A stretch of 64,000 nt of DNA from Methylobacterium sp. (GCA_020252645.1 JADCCN010000005.1:1-64000); one strand, 5' to 3'; counted from the first letter of the stretch, positions 25,380-34,682 are shown. Translations and numbers: made by a program. The notes: generated by a model not told the origin, from the letters alone.

Positions 25380-26666
25380 TCACTTGCCCATCAGGAGGCT
25401 CGGCAGGAAGGTGGTGAGCGGCGGCCAGAGCGTGATCGCGATCAGCACGGCGATCAGCGGCATCAGCCACGGGATGATCGCCCGGCTCATCGATTCAAAC
25501 GAGATATTCGCGATCTTTGCCGTGACAAACAGCACGACACCGACCGGCGGCGTGATCGTGCCGATCATCAGGTTCAGCACGAAGATCAGCCCGAACTGAA
25601 TGGGGTCGATGCCGAACTGCGCGGCAGCCGGCACGAGAATCGGGATGAGGATGAGCATCGCGGCCAGCGCTTCCATGAAGCAGCCAACGACGAGCAGCAG
25701 GATGTTCACCGCGAGCAGGAACATCAGCGGATTGCCCACCCAGTCGACGATCATCGGACCCACGGTTTGCGGAATGCGCGAGATCGAGAGGCACCAGCCC
25801 AGCGCGGCGGCGGTCATCACCAGCGCCAGCACGACGCCGGTCGTTTCCACGGTATCTTCAACGAGTTTCGGCAGATCTTTCAGGTTGAGATCGCCATAGA
25901 CGAAAAGCCCGAGGATCAGCGCATAGACCGTCGCCACGCCGGCCGCTTCCGTGGGCGTGAACCAGCCCGCGATCATCCCGCCGAACAGGATCACCGGGGT
26001 CATCAGCGCCCAATGCGCACGCTTGTAGGCCACCCACACCTCGCGGAGCCCGGGAAACGGATGGCGCGGCATGTTCCGCCGGCGAGCCACTTCCGTCACC
26101 ATCAGCATCAGCGCCAGCGCCATCAGCAGGCCGGGAATGATGCCCGCGAGGAACAGCCCGCCGATCGAGACATCGGCGGAAACGCCATAGATCACCATCG
26201 GCAGCGAGGGCGGGATGATCGGCCCGATCGTCGCGGAAGCCGCGGTGATGGCGGCCGCCGTCTCGGGATCGTAGCCCTCGTCCTTCATCGCCTTGATCTC
26301 GAGCGTGCCGACGCCCCCCGCATCGGCCACGGCCGAGCCCGACATGCCGGCGAAGATGACGCTCGCAAGGATGTTCGCATGGCACAAACCGCCGCGCAGC
26401 CAGCCGACACAGGCCGTGGCAAAGGCGAAGATCCGGTCGGTCACGCCGCCGGAATTCATGATGTTGCCCATGAGGATGAAGAGCGGCGCGGCGAGCAGCG
26501 GGAAGGAATTCGCAGCCTGCGCCACCTTCTGCGGCACGATGCCGGCAGGAATGCCGGCAAACCAGACGAAGGCGAAGCTCGCAAGCCCCATCGAGGCAAA
26601 GAGCGGCACGCCCGCGAGCAAGGCCCCGATCCAGCCCAGGATGATCCAGCCCATCGTGGCGGTCAC
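25380..26666 (-). CDS. dctM: TRAP transporter large permease (DctM)
   Basis: 428 residues with about twelve hydrophobic helices. The motif PIIPPSLPMVIYGVSADVSIGGLFLAGIIPG is the DctM signature. It has a GTG start overlapping the dctQ stop by 4 bases (GTGA); an ATG four codons in is possible. With DctQ and DctP it makes a sodium-driven high-affinity importer, usually for organic acids, here probably a sugar acid or deoxy-sugar. Confidence 0.92.
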   Translation of the reverse strand: MTATMGWIILGWIGALLAGVPLFASMGLASFAFVWFAGIPAGIVPQKVAQAANSFPLLAAPLFILMGNIMNSGGVTDRIFAFATACVGWLRGGLCHANILASVIFAGMSGSAVADAGGVGTLEIKAMKDEGYDPETAAAITAASATIGPIIPPSLPMVIYGVSADVSIGGLFLAGIIPGLLMALALMLMVTEVARRRNMPRHPFPGLREVWVAYKRAHWALMTPVILFGGMIAGWFTPTEAAGVATVYALILGLFVYGDLNLKDLPKLVEDTVETTGVVLALVMTAAALGWCLSISRIPQTVGPMIVDWVGNPLMFLLAVNILLLVVGCFMEALAAMLILIPILVPAAAQFGIDPIQFGLIFVLNLMIGTITPPVGVVLFVTAKIANISFESMSRAIIPWLMPLIAVLIAITLWPPLTTFLPSLLMGK

Positions 26667-27160
26667 AGCGGTTGCCCTCCCGCCTCGGGTTCATGGAAGG
26701 CCCCGCCGCGCCAGACCTCGCCGATGGCGACGAGCGCCTGCGCCGAGACGACCAGGGCCACGAAAGGCACCGGCAGATAGATCAGCCCGGCCGGAAGGGG
26801 CAGCGAGACCCATTCGATATCCCAGTTCCGGCCGATCAGCGGCCAGCCCCACCCAATCAACGCGCCACAAAAGCCGATGAGCGCAAGCTGGATGATGGTT
26901 TCGCCCATCCGCCGCGGAACATCCGGCAGGAGGCCGAGCAGCATCGTGATGCGGATATGGCTCTTGCGGCGAGAAGCGATCATCCAGCCGGTGAAGCCGG
27001 TCCAGACCAGCAGATATTGCGCCGCCTCGTCCGACCAGGCGACCGGGTGGCCGATGGCGCGCATGCCGACGCCGATGACCACGCAGGCAAGCAAGGCCAG
27101 CATGAGCATGAGCGCCAGCACCCGCAAGGCGCGATCGAGAAGGTGCGAAATGCCCGCCAT
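26663..27160 (-). CDS. dctQ: TRAP transporter small permease (DctQ)
   Basis: 165 residues with four hydrophobic helices, the usual DctQ architecture. The typical internal stretch WSDEAAQYLLVWTGFTGW followed by RRKSHIRI is clear. It couples DctM to the binding protein. It overlaps dctM and lies 48 bases after dctP. Confidence 0.9.
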   Translation of the reverse strand: MAGISHLLDRALRVLALMLMLALLACVVIGVGMRAIGHPVAWSDEAAQYLLVWTGFTGWMIASRRKSHIRITMLLGLLPDVPRRMGETIIQLALIGFCGALIGWGWPLIGRNWDIEWVSLPLPAGLIYLPVPFVALVVSAQALVAIGEVWRGGAFHEPEAGGQPL

Positions 27161-27208
27161 GAACCCTCCTCCCCCCGCGCCCGGCGGGAGAGTGGATGAA
27201 GATCGCCC

Positions 27209-28204
27209 TCAGAGCGCCTTCAGCGCCTCGAACGAGCCCTTGCCCCAGCGGCTTTCGAACTTCGCCGGAACCGTGGCGAGAACCGGCTTCCGCCAGACCT
27301 CGAGATCCGGCTCGACCACGGTCATCCCCGCCTTCCTGAGCGTGTCGACAAGACCGGCCTCCTGCGAGAGCAGCTCCTTGTCCTGCCAGGCCGCGCCCTC
27401 GTTGAAGGCCGCCTGCAGCAGCGTGCGATCCGCCGCCGGCAGGCCCTTCCAGAAGGCGTCGTTCACGATGATCATCCGCGGGGTGATGATGTGCTCGGTG
27501 AGAACGAGGAATTTCTGCACCTCGAAGAACTTGCCGGACTGGATGGTCGGCAGCGGGTTCTCCTGCCCGTCCACCGCACCCTGGCTCAGCGCGAGGTAGA
27601 GTTCCGGGAAGGCGATCGGCGTCGCCTTCGCGCCCCAGGCATCGGCCATGGCCTGGAAGACATCCACCGGCGGCACGCGCAGCTTGAAGCCGACCATATC
27701 GGCCGGCGTCTTCACATGCCTGCTGCCGGTGGTGAGGTGGCGCTTGCCGTAATAGGTCACGTTCAGCATGCGCATGCCGCGCCTCGAGGCGAGATCCTCG
27801 TTCATCCTGGCGAAGATCGGCGCGTCCTTCACCTTCGCGAGATGGGCGGCATCGCGCCAGAGGTAGGGCGCTTCCACCAGCGTCAGCGCCGGCAGGAACG
27901 CGCCCAGCGCGCCCGCGCCATCGGTGGTGAATTGCAGCGCGCCGGCCGAGACCGATTCCATCATGTCCTTGCCGGAGCCGAGCTGGCCGCCGGGAAAGAC
28001 CTGGATATCGATGCGGCCATTCGTCCTCGCCTTCACATCGGCGGAAATGCGCTGGACCATCTGCACCTGCGGATGCGTGGCCGCGAGCAATTCGCCCCAA
28101 CGGATGACGGTCGCCTGCGCGCGCAACACCGCCGGCATGGCCAGCCCGCCCGCGAGCCCTGCCGCTCCGGCGAGGATGTGACGGCGATGGAATCCTGTGG
28201 TCAT
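27209..28204 (-). CDS. dctP: TRAP transporter periplasmic substrate-binding protein (DctP)
   Basis: 331 residues from the ATG at 28204, with GGAGG 5 bases upstream. The first 30 residues (TTGFHRRHILAGAAGLAGGLAMPAVLRAQ) form a Tat-like signal (RR, hydrophobic core, AQ cleavage). The mature protein has the DctP hallmark GAVDGQENPLPTI and the ligand Arg region LRVPPVDVFQAM. It binds the imported ligand in the periplasm. The operon suggests a sugar or aldonate ligand, but TRAP ligands cannot be deduced from sequence. Confidence 0.9.
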   Translation of the reverse strand: MTTGFHRRHILAGAAGLAGGLAMPAVLRAQATVIRWGELLAATHPQVQMVQRISADVKARTNGRIDIQVFPGGQLGSGKDMMESVSAGALQFTTDGAGALGAFLPALTLVEAPYLWRDAAHLAKVKDAPIFARMNEDLASRRGMRMLNVTYYGKRHLTTGSRHVKTPADMVGFKLRVPPVDVFQAMADAWGAKATPIAFPELYLALSQGAVDGQENPLPTIQSGKFFEVQKFLVLTEHIITPRMIIVNDAFWKGLPAADRTLLQAAFNEGAAWQDKELLSQEAGLVDTLRKAGMTVVEPDLEVWRKPVLATVPAKFESRWGKGSFEALKAL

Positions 28205-28273
28205 GGTCTCCTCCCTCATGTTCGGCGCCAGCCCGTTTTCGGGCTTCCCGGCGCTGGCCGGACCGGCCGCTTC

Positions 28274-28930
28274 TCAACCCATATCGATGGCTCTGGCGCG
28301 CGAGGCATTGATATGCGCGGTCATGGCCGCCACGGCCCCTTCCGCATCCCGCCTTTCGATGGCCTCGATGACCTTGAGGTGGTCCCGCATCACGGGGATC
28401 ACCAGCTCGGCATAGAGCTTCGTCTCGTTCTGGCGGATCAGCTTGATCTTGATCCAGTTGACCCGAAACGCCTTGGAAACGATGTCGTTCTCGAGATGAT
28501 CGATGATCGCCTCATGCAAGTTGCGATCCGTGGCTTCCGCATCCGCGATCAGGCTCTCGCGCTCGCCCGCCTCCGCGCGCCGGATGATCTCCTCATGCGC
28601 GGCGCGCAACCGCGCAACGGCCTCCTCGCCGCGGTTCATCGCGAAAAGCGCCGTGGCCTGGCTCTCCAGAAACAGACGGAACTGGTAGGCATTGCGGATG
28701 AGGTTCAAATCCACATGCGCGATCTGCATCCCGCGCTGGGGCACGGTGGTGACCAGTCCCTCGGCCTCGAGCCGGGGGATCAGCTCGCGAATGGCGCCGA
28801 GCGTCATGCCGGTCATCTCGACCAGTTCGCGCTGCGAGACGAACTGCCCCGGCTTGATGTCGCGCGCGAGCAGGCGCTCGGTGAAGCTGTCATAGGCCTT
28901 GTCCCGCAGCTTCACCGGGTTCAGCGCCAT
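28274..28930 (-). CDS. GntR-family regulator, FadR subfamily (FCD domain)
   Basis: 218 residues. The winged helix is at 15-75 (FVSQRELVEMTGMTLGAIRELIPRLEAEGLV), followed by an all-helical FCD domain with the metal-binding pattern D-x3-H...H (DRNLHEAIIDHLEND, then AVAAMTAHINASR). It probably senses a sugar acid intermediate and controls both the operon in which it sits and the divergent aldehyde dehydrogenase/SDR pair. Only one base separates it from the aldolase stop. Confidence 0.88.
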   Translation of the reverse strand: MALNPVKLRDKAYDSFTERLLARDIKPGQFVSQRELVEMTGMTLGAIRELIPRLEAEGLVTTVPQRGMQIAHVDLNLIRNAYQFRLFLESQATALFAMNRGEEAVARLRAAHEEIIRRAEAGERESLIADAEATDRNLHEAIIDHLENDIVSKAFRVNWIKIKLIRQNETKLYAELVIPVMRDHLKVIEAIERRDAEGAVAAMTAHINASRARAIDMG

Positions 28931-28931
28931 G

Positions 28932-29843
28932 TCAGGCCGCCTTTTCCGCGCCATTCGCGCGAATGGCGGCGAGCGCCCCGGCGAGCTTGCGTGTCTGCGC
29001 CGGGGTGAACGGATCAAGCGGCGGTCGCATGGCGCGCCAGGCCGGATCGCCCTCGCGCTCGCCGATCATCGCCTTGATCGCGGACATGAAGGAATAGCCG
29101 AGGATGGCCTCGACCATCGCGTTGACGCGGGGCTCTTCCTTGCCCTCATGGGCGAGCGGTCGCAGCAGATCGGGCGCGATGTTGGCGAGGCCGCAAATGC
29201 TGCCCGCCCCGCCCTCCCGCACGGCGCGCGCCAACTGGCGCTCGTCGCCCACCAGAACCTGCATCCCCTTCAGCGCCTTCAGGCGCTGCTGGGTCTCCGC
29301 CCAGTCGCCGTTCGAATCCTTGATGCCGATGATCGCGCCCGGAAAGGCTTCCGCCAGCCGCAAGGTGAGTTCGATCGAGAGGCCGTTCCGGGTCATGCTC
29401 GGGATATGGTAGAGGACCACATCGCGCAGATCGCCACCCAGCCTCTCGAAAACAGCCGAAAAGAAGCGGAAAAGCCCGTCATCGCTGGCATGGGCAAAAT
29501 AGAAGGGCGGCGCCAGCAACAAACCGCGGCAGCCCATCTCGTAGCCCGCGCGGGCCTGCGCCACCGTATCCTCGATGGTCGCGGCGGAGACGCCCGCGAG
29601 CACCTTCGTGCCTGTCTCGATGCCCGAGGCGGCGACCGCCCCCAGCGCCTGGTAGCGCTCGGCCACGCTCAGGGAAGCGCCCTCGCCCGTCGTCCCGAAG
29701 AGGGTGAAGCCATCGCAGCCATTCTCGAGAACCCAGCGGCCCTGCCTCACCAGGCGCGGAAGATCGACACGGCCATCCCTGGCGAAGGGCGTGGAGAGCG
29801 CGCAGTTGAGCCCGATCCTGCCAGCCTTGCCCGATTTCGCCAT
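28932..29843 (-). CDS. DapA/NAL-superfamily aldolase, probable 2-keto-3-deoxy-sugar-acid aldolase
   Basis: 303 residues from the ATG at 29843, with GAGGAG upstream. The class I aldolase residues are present: GTTGEGASLS, the Tyr in VLYHIPSMTRN and the Schiff-base Lys in IGIKDSNGDW. The family includes dihydrodipicolinate synthase and 2-keto-3-deoxy-gluconate/fuconate aldolases. The catabolic neighbours favour cleavage of a keto-deoxy aldonate to pyruvate and an aldehyde (L-lactaldehyde if the sugar is fucose), which the divergent aldehyde dehydrogenase could oxidise. It is the first gene of the operon. Confidence 0.82.
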   Translation of the reverse strand: MAKSGKAGRIGLNCALSTPFARDGRVDLPRLVRQGRWVLENGCDGFTLFGTTGEGASLSVAERYQALGAVAASGIETGTKVLAGVSAATIEDTVAQARAGYEMGCRGLLLAPPFYFAHASDDGLFRFFSAVFERLGGDLRDVVLYHIPSMTRNGLSIELTLRLAEAFPGAIIGIKDSNGDWAETQQRLKALKGMQVLVGDERQLARAVREGGAGSICGLANIAPDLLRPLAHEGKEEPRVNAMVEAILGYSFMSAIKAMIGEREGDPAWRAMRPPLDPFTPAQTRKLAGALAAIRANGAEKAA

Positions 29844-30148
29844 GCGATGTCTCCTCTTGCCCGCAGGGGAAGATTTCCTTGATCGGATCACCCTGTCAAG
29901 AGTAACATGTCAGTGCATCGCGGCATGCTCGGCCGGCGTCGTCCGGGCTCTTGCGCCCGCCTGCGCTTGATCACGCCCAACGGCCCGCTGGCGCAGGCGC
30001 GCCCGGTCGCGATCTGAGGGGATATCACCTCCGAGCGATCGCCGGGGCTGACTTTTCCTGCCCGGTGGAGGATGCTGCCCCGAACGGAGCGCCCACCCCG
30101 AATCCTCGCCCGATCGCCCTTGCGATCGCGCCATCCCGGAGACCGAGA
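29844..30148. promoter_or_regulatory. Divergent promoter region of 305 bp between the aldolase operon and the aldehyde dehydrogenase
   Basis: No gene is visible. A consensus -35 TTGACA occurs on the minus strand at 29899-29894, pointing to the aldolase operon, but the -10 region 17 bases on (AAATCT) is weak. Near it, AACATGTCAGTGCATCGC is AT-richer and could hold an operator for the FadR-type regulator. The ALDH-proximal 150 bp show nothing distinct. Confidence 0.35.
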
Positions 30149-31612
30149 ATGAACCAGATCCTGCGCACGGAAGCCGCCAAGGGCGTCTTTATCAATAATC
30201 GCTGGCAGCCCTCGAAATCGGGCAAGTCGATTCCGATGATCGCGCCTGCCGATGGTCAGCCCTTCGCGGCCATCGCCGCGGGCAACGCGGAGGATGTCAA
30301 CCTCGCCGTGGCGGCGGCACGCGCGGCTCTGGAAACCGGCGCCTGGGGCCGCCTCAGCGCCACCGAGCGCGGCCGACTGCTGATGCGGCTCTCGCGCCTT
30401 GTCGACGACCATTTCGAGGAACTGGCGCTGCTCGAAGCGCGCGATACCGGCAAGCCGCTGAAACAGGCCCGTGCCGATATCGTCGCGGTCAGCCGCTATT
30501 TCGAGTATTACGGCGGCGCCGCCGACAAGGTGCATGGGGATACGATCCCCTTCCTCGAGGGGTTCCTCGTCAACACGCTCTATGAGCCTTTGGGCGTCAC
30601 CGCCCATATCATTCCGTGGAATTATCCGGGCCAGATGTTCGGCCGCACCGTGGCCCCCGCGCTGGCCATGGGCAACGCCACCGTCATCAAGCCTGCGGAG
30701 GAGGCCTGCATGGTGCCGCTGCGCCTCGCCGAACTCGCGGCAGAGGCGGGTTTTCCCGAAGGCGCGATCAATGTCGTGCCGGGCCTCGGCGAGGAAGCCG
30801 GTGCAGCGCTCTCCAACCATCGCGGCATTGATTTCATCTCCTTCACAGGGAGCCCGGAAGTCGGCACGCTGATCCAGATCGCGGCGGCGAAGAACCATAT
30901 CGGCTGCACGCTCGAACTCGGTGGAAAATCCCCGCAGATCGTGTTCGGCGATGCCGATCTCGGCGCGGCGGTGCAATCCGTCGCGGCGGCCATCGTTCAG
31001 AATGCCGGCCAGACCTGCTCGGCCGGATCGCGCGTGCTCGTGGAACGGCGGATCTGGGACAGGTTCATGGCCGACCTGAAGCTGCGCTTTGAGAAGATCC
31101 GCGCCGGCACGCCCGAGATGGATCTCGATCTCGGCCCGGTCATCAGCGCCGGCCAGAAGAGCCGCATCGGCGCGATGCTCGAGCGGGCGGAGCGTGACGG
31201 CGCGCGCATCCTGGCGCAGGGGCAGATCGCCAGCAACACGCCGGCCGACGGCTTCTATGTGCAGCCCACGATCTACCACGAGGTGAGCCCCGCTTCCGAA
31301 CTCGCGCAGCTCGAGGTGTTCGGCCCCGTGCTCGCGGCGATGCCGTTTGAAAGCGAGGAGGAAGCGATCCGCCTCGCCAACGGCACGGATTACGGGCTCG
31401 TCGCGGGAGTCTGGTCGGGCGACGGCAGCCGTGCGATCCGCGTGGCGCGCAAGGTGCGCGCAGGCCAGCTTTTCGTGAATGGCTATGGCGCGGGCGGCGG
31501 CATCGAACTGCCCTTCGGCGGCATGAAGAAATCCGGCCATGGCCGCGAGAAGGGTTTCGAGGCGCTCTATGAATTCGGCGCGCTCAAAACCCTTGTCGTG
31601 AAGCACGGCTGA
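30149..31612 (+). CDS. NAD(P)-dependent aldehyde dehydrogenase (ALDH superfamily)
   Basis: 487 residues. It has the cofactor-binding IIPWNYPG, the Glu of LELGGKSPQIVF, the nucleophilic Cys in NAGQTCSAGSRVLV, and EVFGPVLAAMPFE near the C-terminus. The start at 30149 follows GGAG; a longer upstream reading does not resemble the family. Within a sugar-oxidation locus the likely substrates are lactaldehyde, glycolaldehyde or alpha-ketoglutarate semialdehyde. It is transcribed with the SDR, 57 bases downstream, away from the transporter operon. Confidence 0.87.
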   Translation: MNQILRTEAAKGVFINNRWQPSKSGKSIPMIAPADGQPFAAIAAGNAEDVNLAVAAARAALETGAWGRLSATERGRLLMRLSRLVDDHFEELALLEARDTGKPLKQARADIVAVSRYFEYYGGAADKVHGDTIPFLEGFLVNTLYEPLGVTAHIIPWNYPGQMFGRTVAPALAMGNATVIKPAEEACMVPLRLAELAAEAGFPEGAINVVPGLGEEAGAALSNHRGIDFISFTGSPEVGTLIQIAAAKNHIGCTLELGGKSPQIVFGDADLGAAVQSVAAAIVQNAGQTCSAGSRVLVERRIWDRFMADLKLRFEKIRAGTPEMDLDLGPVISAGQKSRIGAMLERAERDGARILAQGQIASNTPADGFYVQPTIYHEVSPASELAQLEVFGPVLAAMPFESEEEAIRLANGTDYGLVAGVWSGDGSRAIRVARKVRAGQLFVNGYGAGGGIELPFGGMKKSGHGREKGFEALYEFGALKTLVVKHG

Positions 31613-31669
31613 ACCCCGCGAGGCGGGGTCCATCCCCGCCTACTCTCTCAGGAATTCAAGGAGTTGACC

Positions 31670-32422
31670 ATGCGTCTCCAAGGCAAGACCGCCCTCATCA
31701 CCGGCGCGGGTTCGGGGTTCGGCGAAGGCATCGCGAAGACCTTCGCCCGCGAGGGCGCGAGGGTTGGGGTGGTGGATATCAACCTTGAGGGCGCAAGGCG
31801 CGTCGCCTCGGAAATCGGCGCCTCGGCCATCGCCGTGAAAGCCGACATGACCTCGATGGCGGAAACCGGCTTGGCCGTGCAGGCCACCGCGGAATTCGGC
31901 GGCGGGCGCATCGACATCGTCGTGAACAATGCCGGCTGGAGCCACAGGAACAAGCCGATGTTGGAGGTGACGGAGGAGGAATTCGACCGCGTCTACGCCA
32001 TCAATGTGAAGGCGATCTTCCACATGTCGCGCGCGATCATCCCGCATTTTCGCGCGAGAGGCGGCGGGGTGATCCTCAATATCGGCTCCACCGCCGGCAT
32101 ACGGCCGCGCCCCGGCCTCACCTGGTACAATTCCACCAAGGGTGCCGTGAACCTGCTCTCGCGCTCGATGGCGGTGGAACTCGCGCCGGACAGGATCCGC
32201 GTGAACTGTGTCGCCCCGGTGATCGGCGCGACGGGCCTGCTCGAACAATTCATGGGCATGCCGGATACGCCGGAGAACCGGGCGAAATTCCTCGGCACCA
32301 TCCCGCTCGGGCGCTTCTCCACCCCGGCTGACATCGCCAATGCCTGCCTCTTTCTCGCTTCGGATGAAGCCGAATTCGTCACGGGCGTCGTCCTCGAGGT
32401 CGATGGCGGCCGGACGATCTGA
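31670..32422 (+). CDS. Short-chain dehydrogenase/reductase (SDR)
   Basis: 250 residues, classical SDR: cofactor motif TGAGSGFGEGIA, NNAGWS, catalytic Ser in NIGSTAGI, Tyr-x3-Lys in WYNSTKGA, and the C-terminal VLEVDGGRTI. AAGGAG lies just upstream of the ATG at 31670. In fucose-type pathways SDRs act either as the sugar dehydrogenase or as 2-keto-3-deoxy-fuconate dehydrogenase. The assignment here is only by context. Confidence 0.85.
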   Translation: MRLQGKTALITGAGSGFGEGIAKTFAREGARVGVVDINLEGARRVASEIGASAIAVKADMTSMAETGLAVQATAEFGGGRIDIVVNNAGWSHRNKPMLEVTEEEFDRVYAINVKAIFHMSRAIIPHFRARGGGVILNIGSTAGIRPRPGLTWYNSTKGAVNLLSRSMAVELAPDRIRVNCVAPVIGATGLLEQFMGMPDTPENRAKFLGTIPLGRFSTPADIANACLFLASDEAEFVTGVVLEVDGGRTI

Positions 32423-32473
32423 ACGCCCTGCCGTCGAACCACGGATCGAGGCCGGCATGACCACCCCGCGGAC

Positions 32474-32493
32474 GATATCCTTCGGAGGATATC
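32474..32493. terminator. Perfect 8-bp hairpin after the SDR gene
   Basis: GATATCCT-tcgg-AGGATATC, 52 bases after the SDR stop, with a stable 4-base loop and no T-run. It could be a weak terminator or an mRNA 3' end stabiliser for the ALDH-SDR unit. Confidence 0.35.
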
Positions 32494-32638
32494 AAGGGAG
32501 CGGCGAAAGCCTCGGCCCGGGAGAAAAGCCTCTGCCCGGGAGAAAGGCCCCCGCCACGCGCATCGAACGAGACCACTGGATGCACGAGATCGTGAAAGGG
32601 GCTTTGCGGCCCGGCTTGGATCGGGCCGCGAGGATTTC

Positions 32639-32712
32639 TGGAGCGGGCGACGGGAATCGAACCCGTGTCTCTAGCTTGGAAGGCTAGGGTCTTACCATTA
32701 CACAACGCCCGC
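32639..32712 (-). tRNA. tRNA-Gly (anticodon TCC)
   Basis: 74 bases including an encoded CCA. The acceptor stem GCGGGCG/CGCCCGC is perfect, with discriminator T. The anticodon arm CCTAGC-CTTCCAA-GCTAG gives TCC, and the T arm GGGTTCGATTCCC is canonical. It lies 52 bases downstream of the crotonase gene on the same strand. Confidence 0.97.
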
Positions 32713-32764
32713 GATGCGACGAGAGAGGTAATCGCGGCGGCGCGCCAAGGCAAGGGGAAAGGCG

Positions 32765-33541
32765 CTACCCCTTCGGTTCCAGCCTCGGCGCCTTCCTGGC
32801 GAAGAACTTCTCGAGGCTGGGGCGCAGTTCCGGGTTGGTCATCACCATGCCGGCGAGCAGGCTTTCGGCGAAAAGCCCGTCGGTCGTCGACATGTCGTTG
32901 ATGCGCGAAATGCCGGTCAGAATCGCGAAATTCGTCACATCGTAATGCTCGGCGGCAGCCTCCGCGATGGCAATCGCGCGCTTCTCGCCCTCGCCGTTCT
33001 CGACGATCTCATGCGCGAGCCCCACCTCGCGGCCGCGCTCGACATCATAGGTGCGGGCCGCGATCATCATGTCGATCATCCGTGCCGGCGTCATGATCCG
33101 CGCGACGCGCACGGTTGCTCCCCCGCCGGTGAAGACGCCGCGCTGCCCCTCCGGCAAGGCGAAGAAGGTGGATTTCTCGGCGACCCGCACATGGGTCGCG
33201 GCGGCTATCTCGAGGCCGCCGCCCACCACCGCGCCCTTCAGCGCCGCGATGATCGGGATTGAGCCGAACTGCATCGCATCGAAAGCACGATGCCAGTTCT
33301 GGCACATCCGCATGAATTCCACCGGGCCGCGGTTGAGGTCGTAATGCTCCTGCAGATCGAGGCCCGCGCAGAAATGCTCGCCCGCCGCGCGCAACACCAC
33401 CGCGCGCATATTCTTCGGCGGCCGGGTGAAGAAGCGCTCGATTTCCGCGATTGTCGCATCATCGATCGCGTTGCGCCGCTCCGGGCGGTTCAGCGTGAGA
33501 AGCGCGATCTTGCCGCGGGTTTCGATGTCGATGTTGGGCAT
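32765..33541 (-). CDS. Enoyl-CoA hydratase/isomerase family protein (crotonase)
   Basis: 258 residues. The oxyanion-hole segments are HFCAGLDLQEHYDL (about 54-67) and IAALKGAVVGGGLEIAAATHVRVAEKSTFFALPEGQRGVFTGGG. The second catalytic Glu (of ECH1) is replaced by the QRGVFTGGG context, so hydratase activity is not certain; isomerase, hydrolase or decarboxylase functions occur in this family. It is single, divergent from acuI with a 149-bp gap and upstream of tRNA-Gly. It might serve acyl-CoA or aromatic degradation; no specific substrate can be named. Confidence 0.85.
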   Translation of the reverse strand: MPNIDIETRGKIALLTLNRPERRNAIDDATIAEIERFFTRPPKNMRAVVLRAAGEHFCAGLDLQEHYDLNRGPVEFMRMCQNWHRAFDAMQFGSIPIIAALKGAVVGGGLEIAAATHVRVAEKSTFFALPEGQRGVFTGGGATVRVARIMTPARMIDMMIAARTYDVERGREVGLAHEIVENGEGEKRAIAIAEAAAEHYDVTNFAILTGISRINDMSTTDGLFAESLLAGMVMTNPELRPSLEKFFARKAPRLEPKG

Positions 33542-33690
33542 GGCAGAGGCACCGGCTGCGAGGATATGGGCTGCAAGTCGAAACGAAAGACCCGGTGACG
33601 CAAGCCGCGTCGCAGCCTAAGGTTCAACAGGCCATCGATCAAGACGGCAACGAAGGCGGGAAATCAACCGTATCGACGAGGGAGAGACGA

Positions 33691-34680
33691 ATGGGTTTCG
33701 AGGCATTGCTCGTGGACAAGCTGGCCGATGGCCGGGTGAACGCGATGGTCACGACGCTGGAGGAAAGCGCGCTGCCGCCGGAGGGAAATGTCACCGTTCG
33801 GGTCGAGTATTCCACGGTCAATTACAAGGATGGCCTCTGCATCACCGGCGGCGGCGGGCTCGTGCGCAGCTATCCGCATGTGCCCGGCATCGATTTCGCG
33901 GGGATGGTCGAGGCCTCCGATGACGCCCGCTACAAGCCGGGCGACAAGGTCGTGCTCACGGGCTGGCGCGTGGGCGAGATCTGGTGGGGCGGCTACGCCG
34001 AGAAGGCGCGTGTGAAGGCGGATTGGCTCGTGCCCCTTCCCGCCGGCCTCACCACGCGGCAGGCCATGGCGGTCGGCACGGCCGGCTTCACCGCCATGCT
34101 CGCGGTGATGGCGCTCGAAGCGCATGGCCTCGCGCCCGCGAAGGGCGAAGTGTTGGTGACGGGTGCGGCCGGTGGCGTCGGCTCGGTCGCGACCGCGATT
34201 CTCGCGAAACGCGGCTATCAGGTCGCGGCGGTGACGGGCCGTCCCGAGCAGGAGGATTACCTCAGGGGCCTCGGCGCGAGCCGCATCGTGCCGCGCGCCG
34301 AACTCGCGGATGCCCCCGCTCGCCCGCTCGACAAGGAAACCTGGGCGGGCTGCATCGACAATGTCGGCGGCACGATGCTGGCGCGCGTTCTCAGCCAGAC
34401 GAAATACAATGGCTCCGTCGCGGCCGTGGGCCTCGCGGGCGGCGCGAACCTGCCGACAACGGTCATCCCCTTCCTGCTGCGCGGGGTGAACCTGCTCGGC
34501 ATCGACAGCGTGATGAAACCCTATGCCGACCGCATCATCGCCTGGAAGCGCATCGCGGAGGACCTCCCGCTCGACAAGCTGGAAGCCATGATCGTGCCGG
34601 CGAAGCTCCATGACCTGCCGGAACTCGGCAAGGCGATTCTCGCCGGGCAGACACGGGGACGCGTGGTGGTGGAGATCTGA
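33691..34680 (+). CDS. acuI: Acrylyl-CoA reductase-type MDR oxidoreductase (AcuI/YhdH family)
   Basis: 329 residues from the ATG at 33691 with GGGAGA upstream. The zinc-free MDR pattern shows YSTVNYKDGLCITGGG, PHVPGIDFAGMVE, GTAGFTAMLAV, the nucleotide fold VTGAAGGVGSVATAIL and the C-terminal AGQTRGRVVVEI. AcuI reduces acryloyl-CoA to propionyl-CoA with NADPH and protects against acrylate; the family also has general enone reductases. It is single and divergent from the crotonase. Confidence 0.85.
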   Translation: MGFEALLVDKLADGRVNAMVTTLEESALPPEGNVTVRVEYSTVNYKDGLCITGGGGLVRSYPHVPGIDFAGMVEASDDARYKPGDKVVLTGWRVGEIWWGGYAEKARVKADWLVPLPAGLTTRQAMAVGTAGFTAMLAVMALEAHGLAPAKGEVLVTGAAGGVGSVATAILAKRGYQVAAVTGRPEQEDYLRGLGASRIVPRAELADAPARPLDKETWAGCIDNVGGTMLARVLSQTKYNGSVAAVGLAGGANLPTTVIPFLLRGVNLLGIDSVMKPYADRIIAWKRIAEDLPLDKLEAMIVPAKLHDLPELGKAILAGQTRGRVVVEI

Positions 34681-34682
34681 TC

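Noticed and set aside
32507-32552. Two imperfect 19-bp direct repeats (GCCTCGGCCCGGGAGAAAA type) after the SDR gene
   Set aside because: Only two copies, no link to a known element; probably slippage, too little to interpret.
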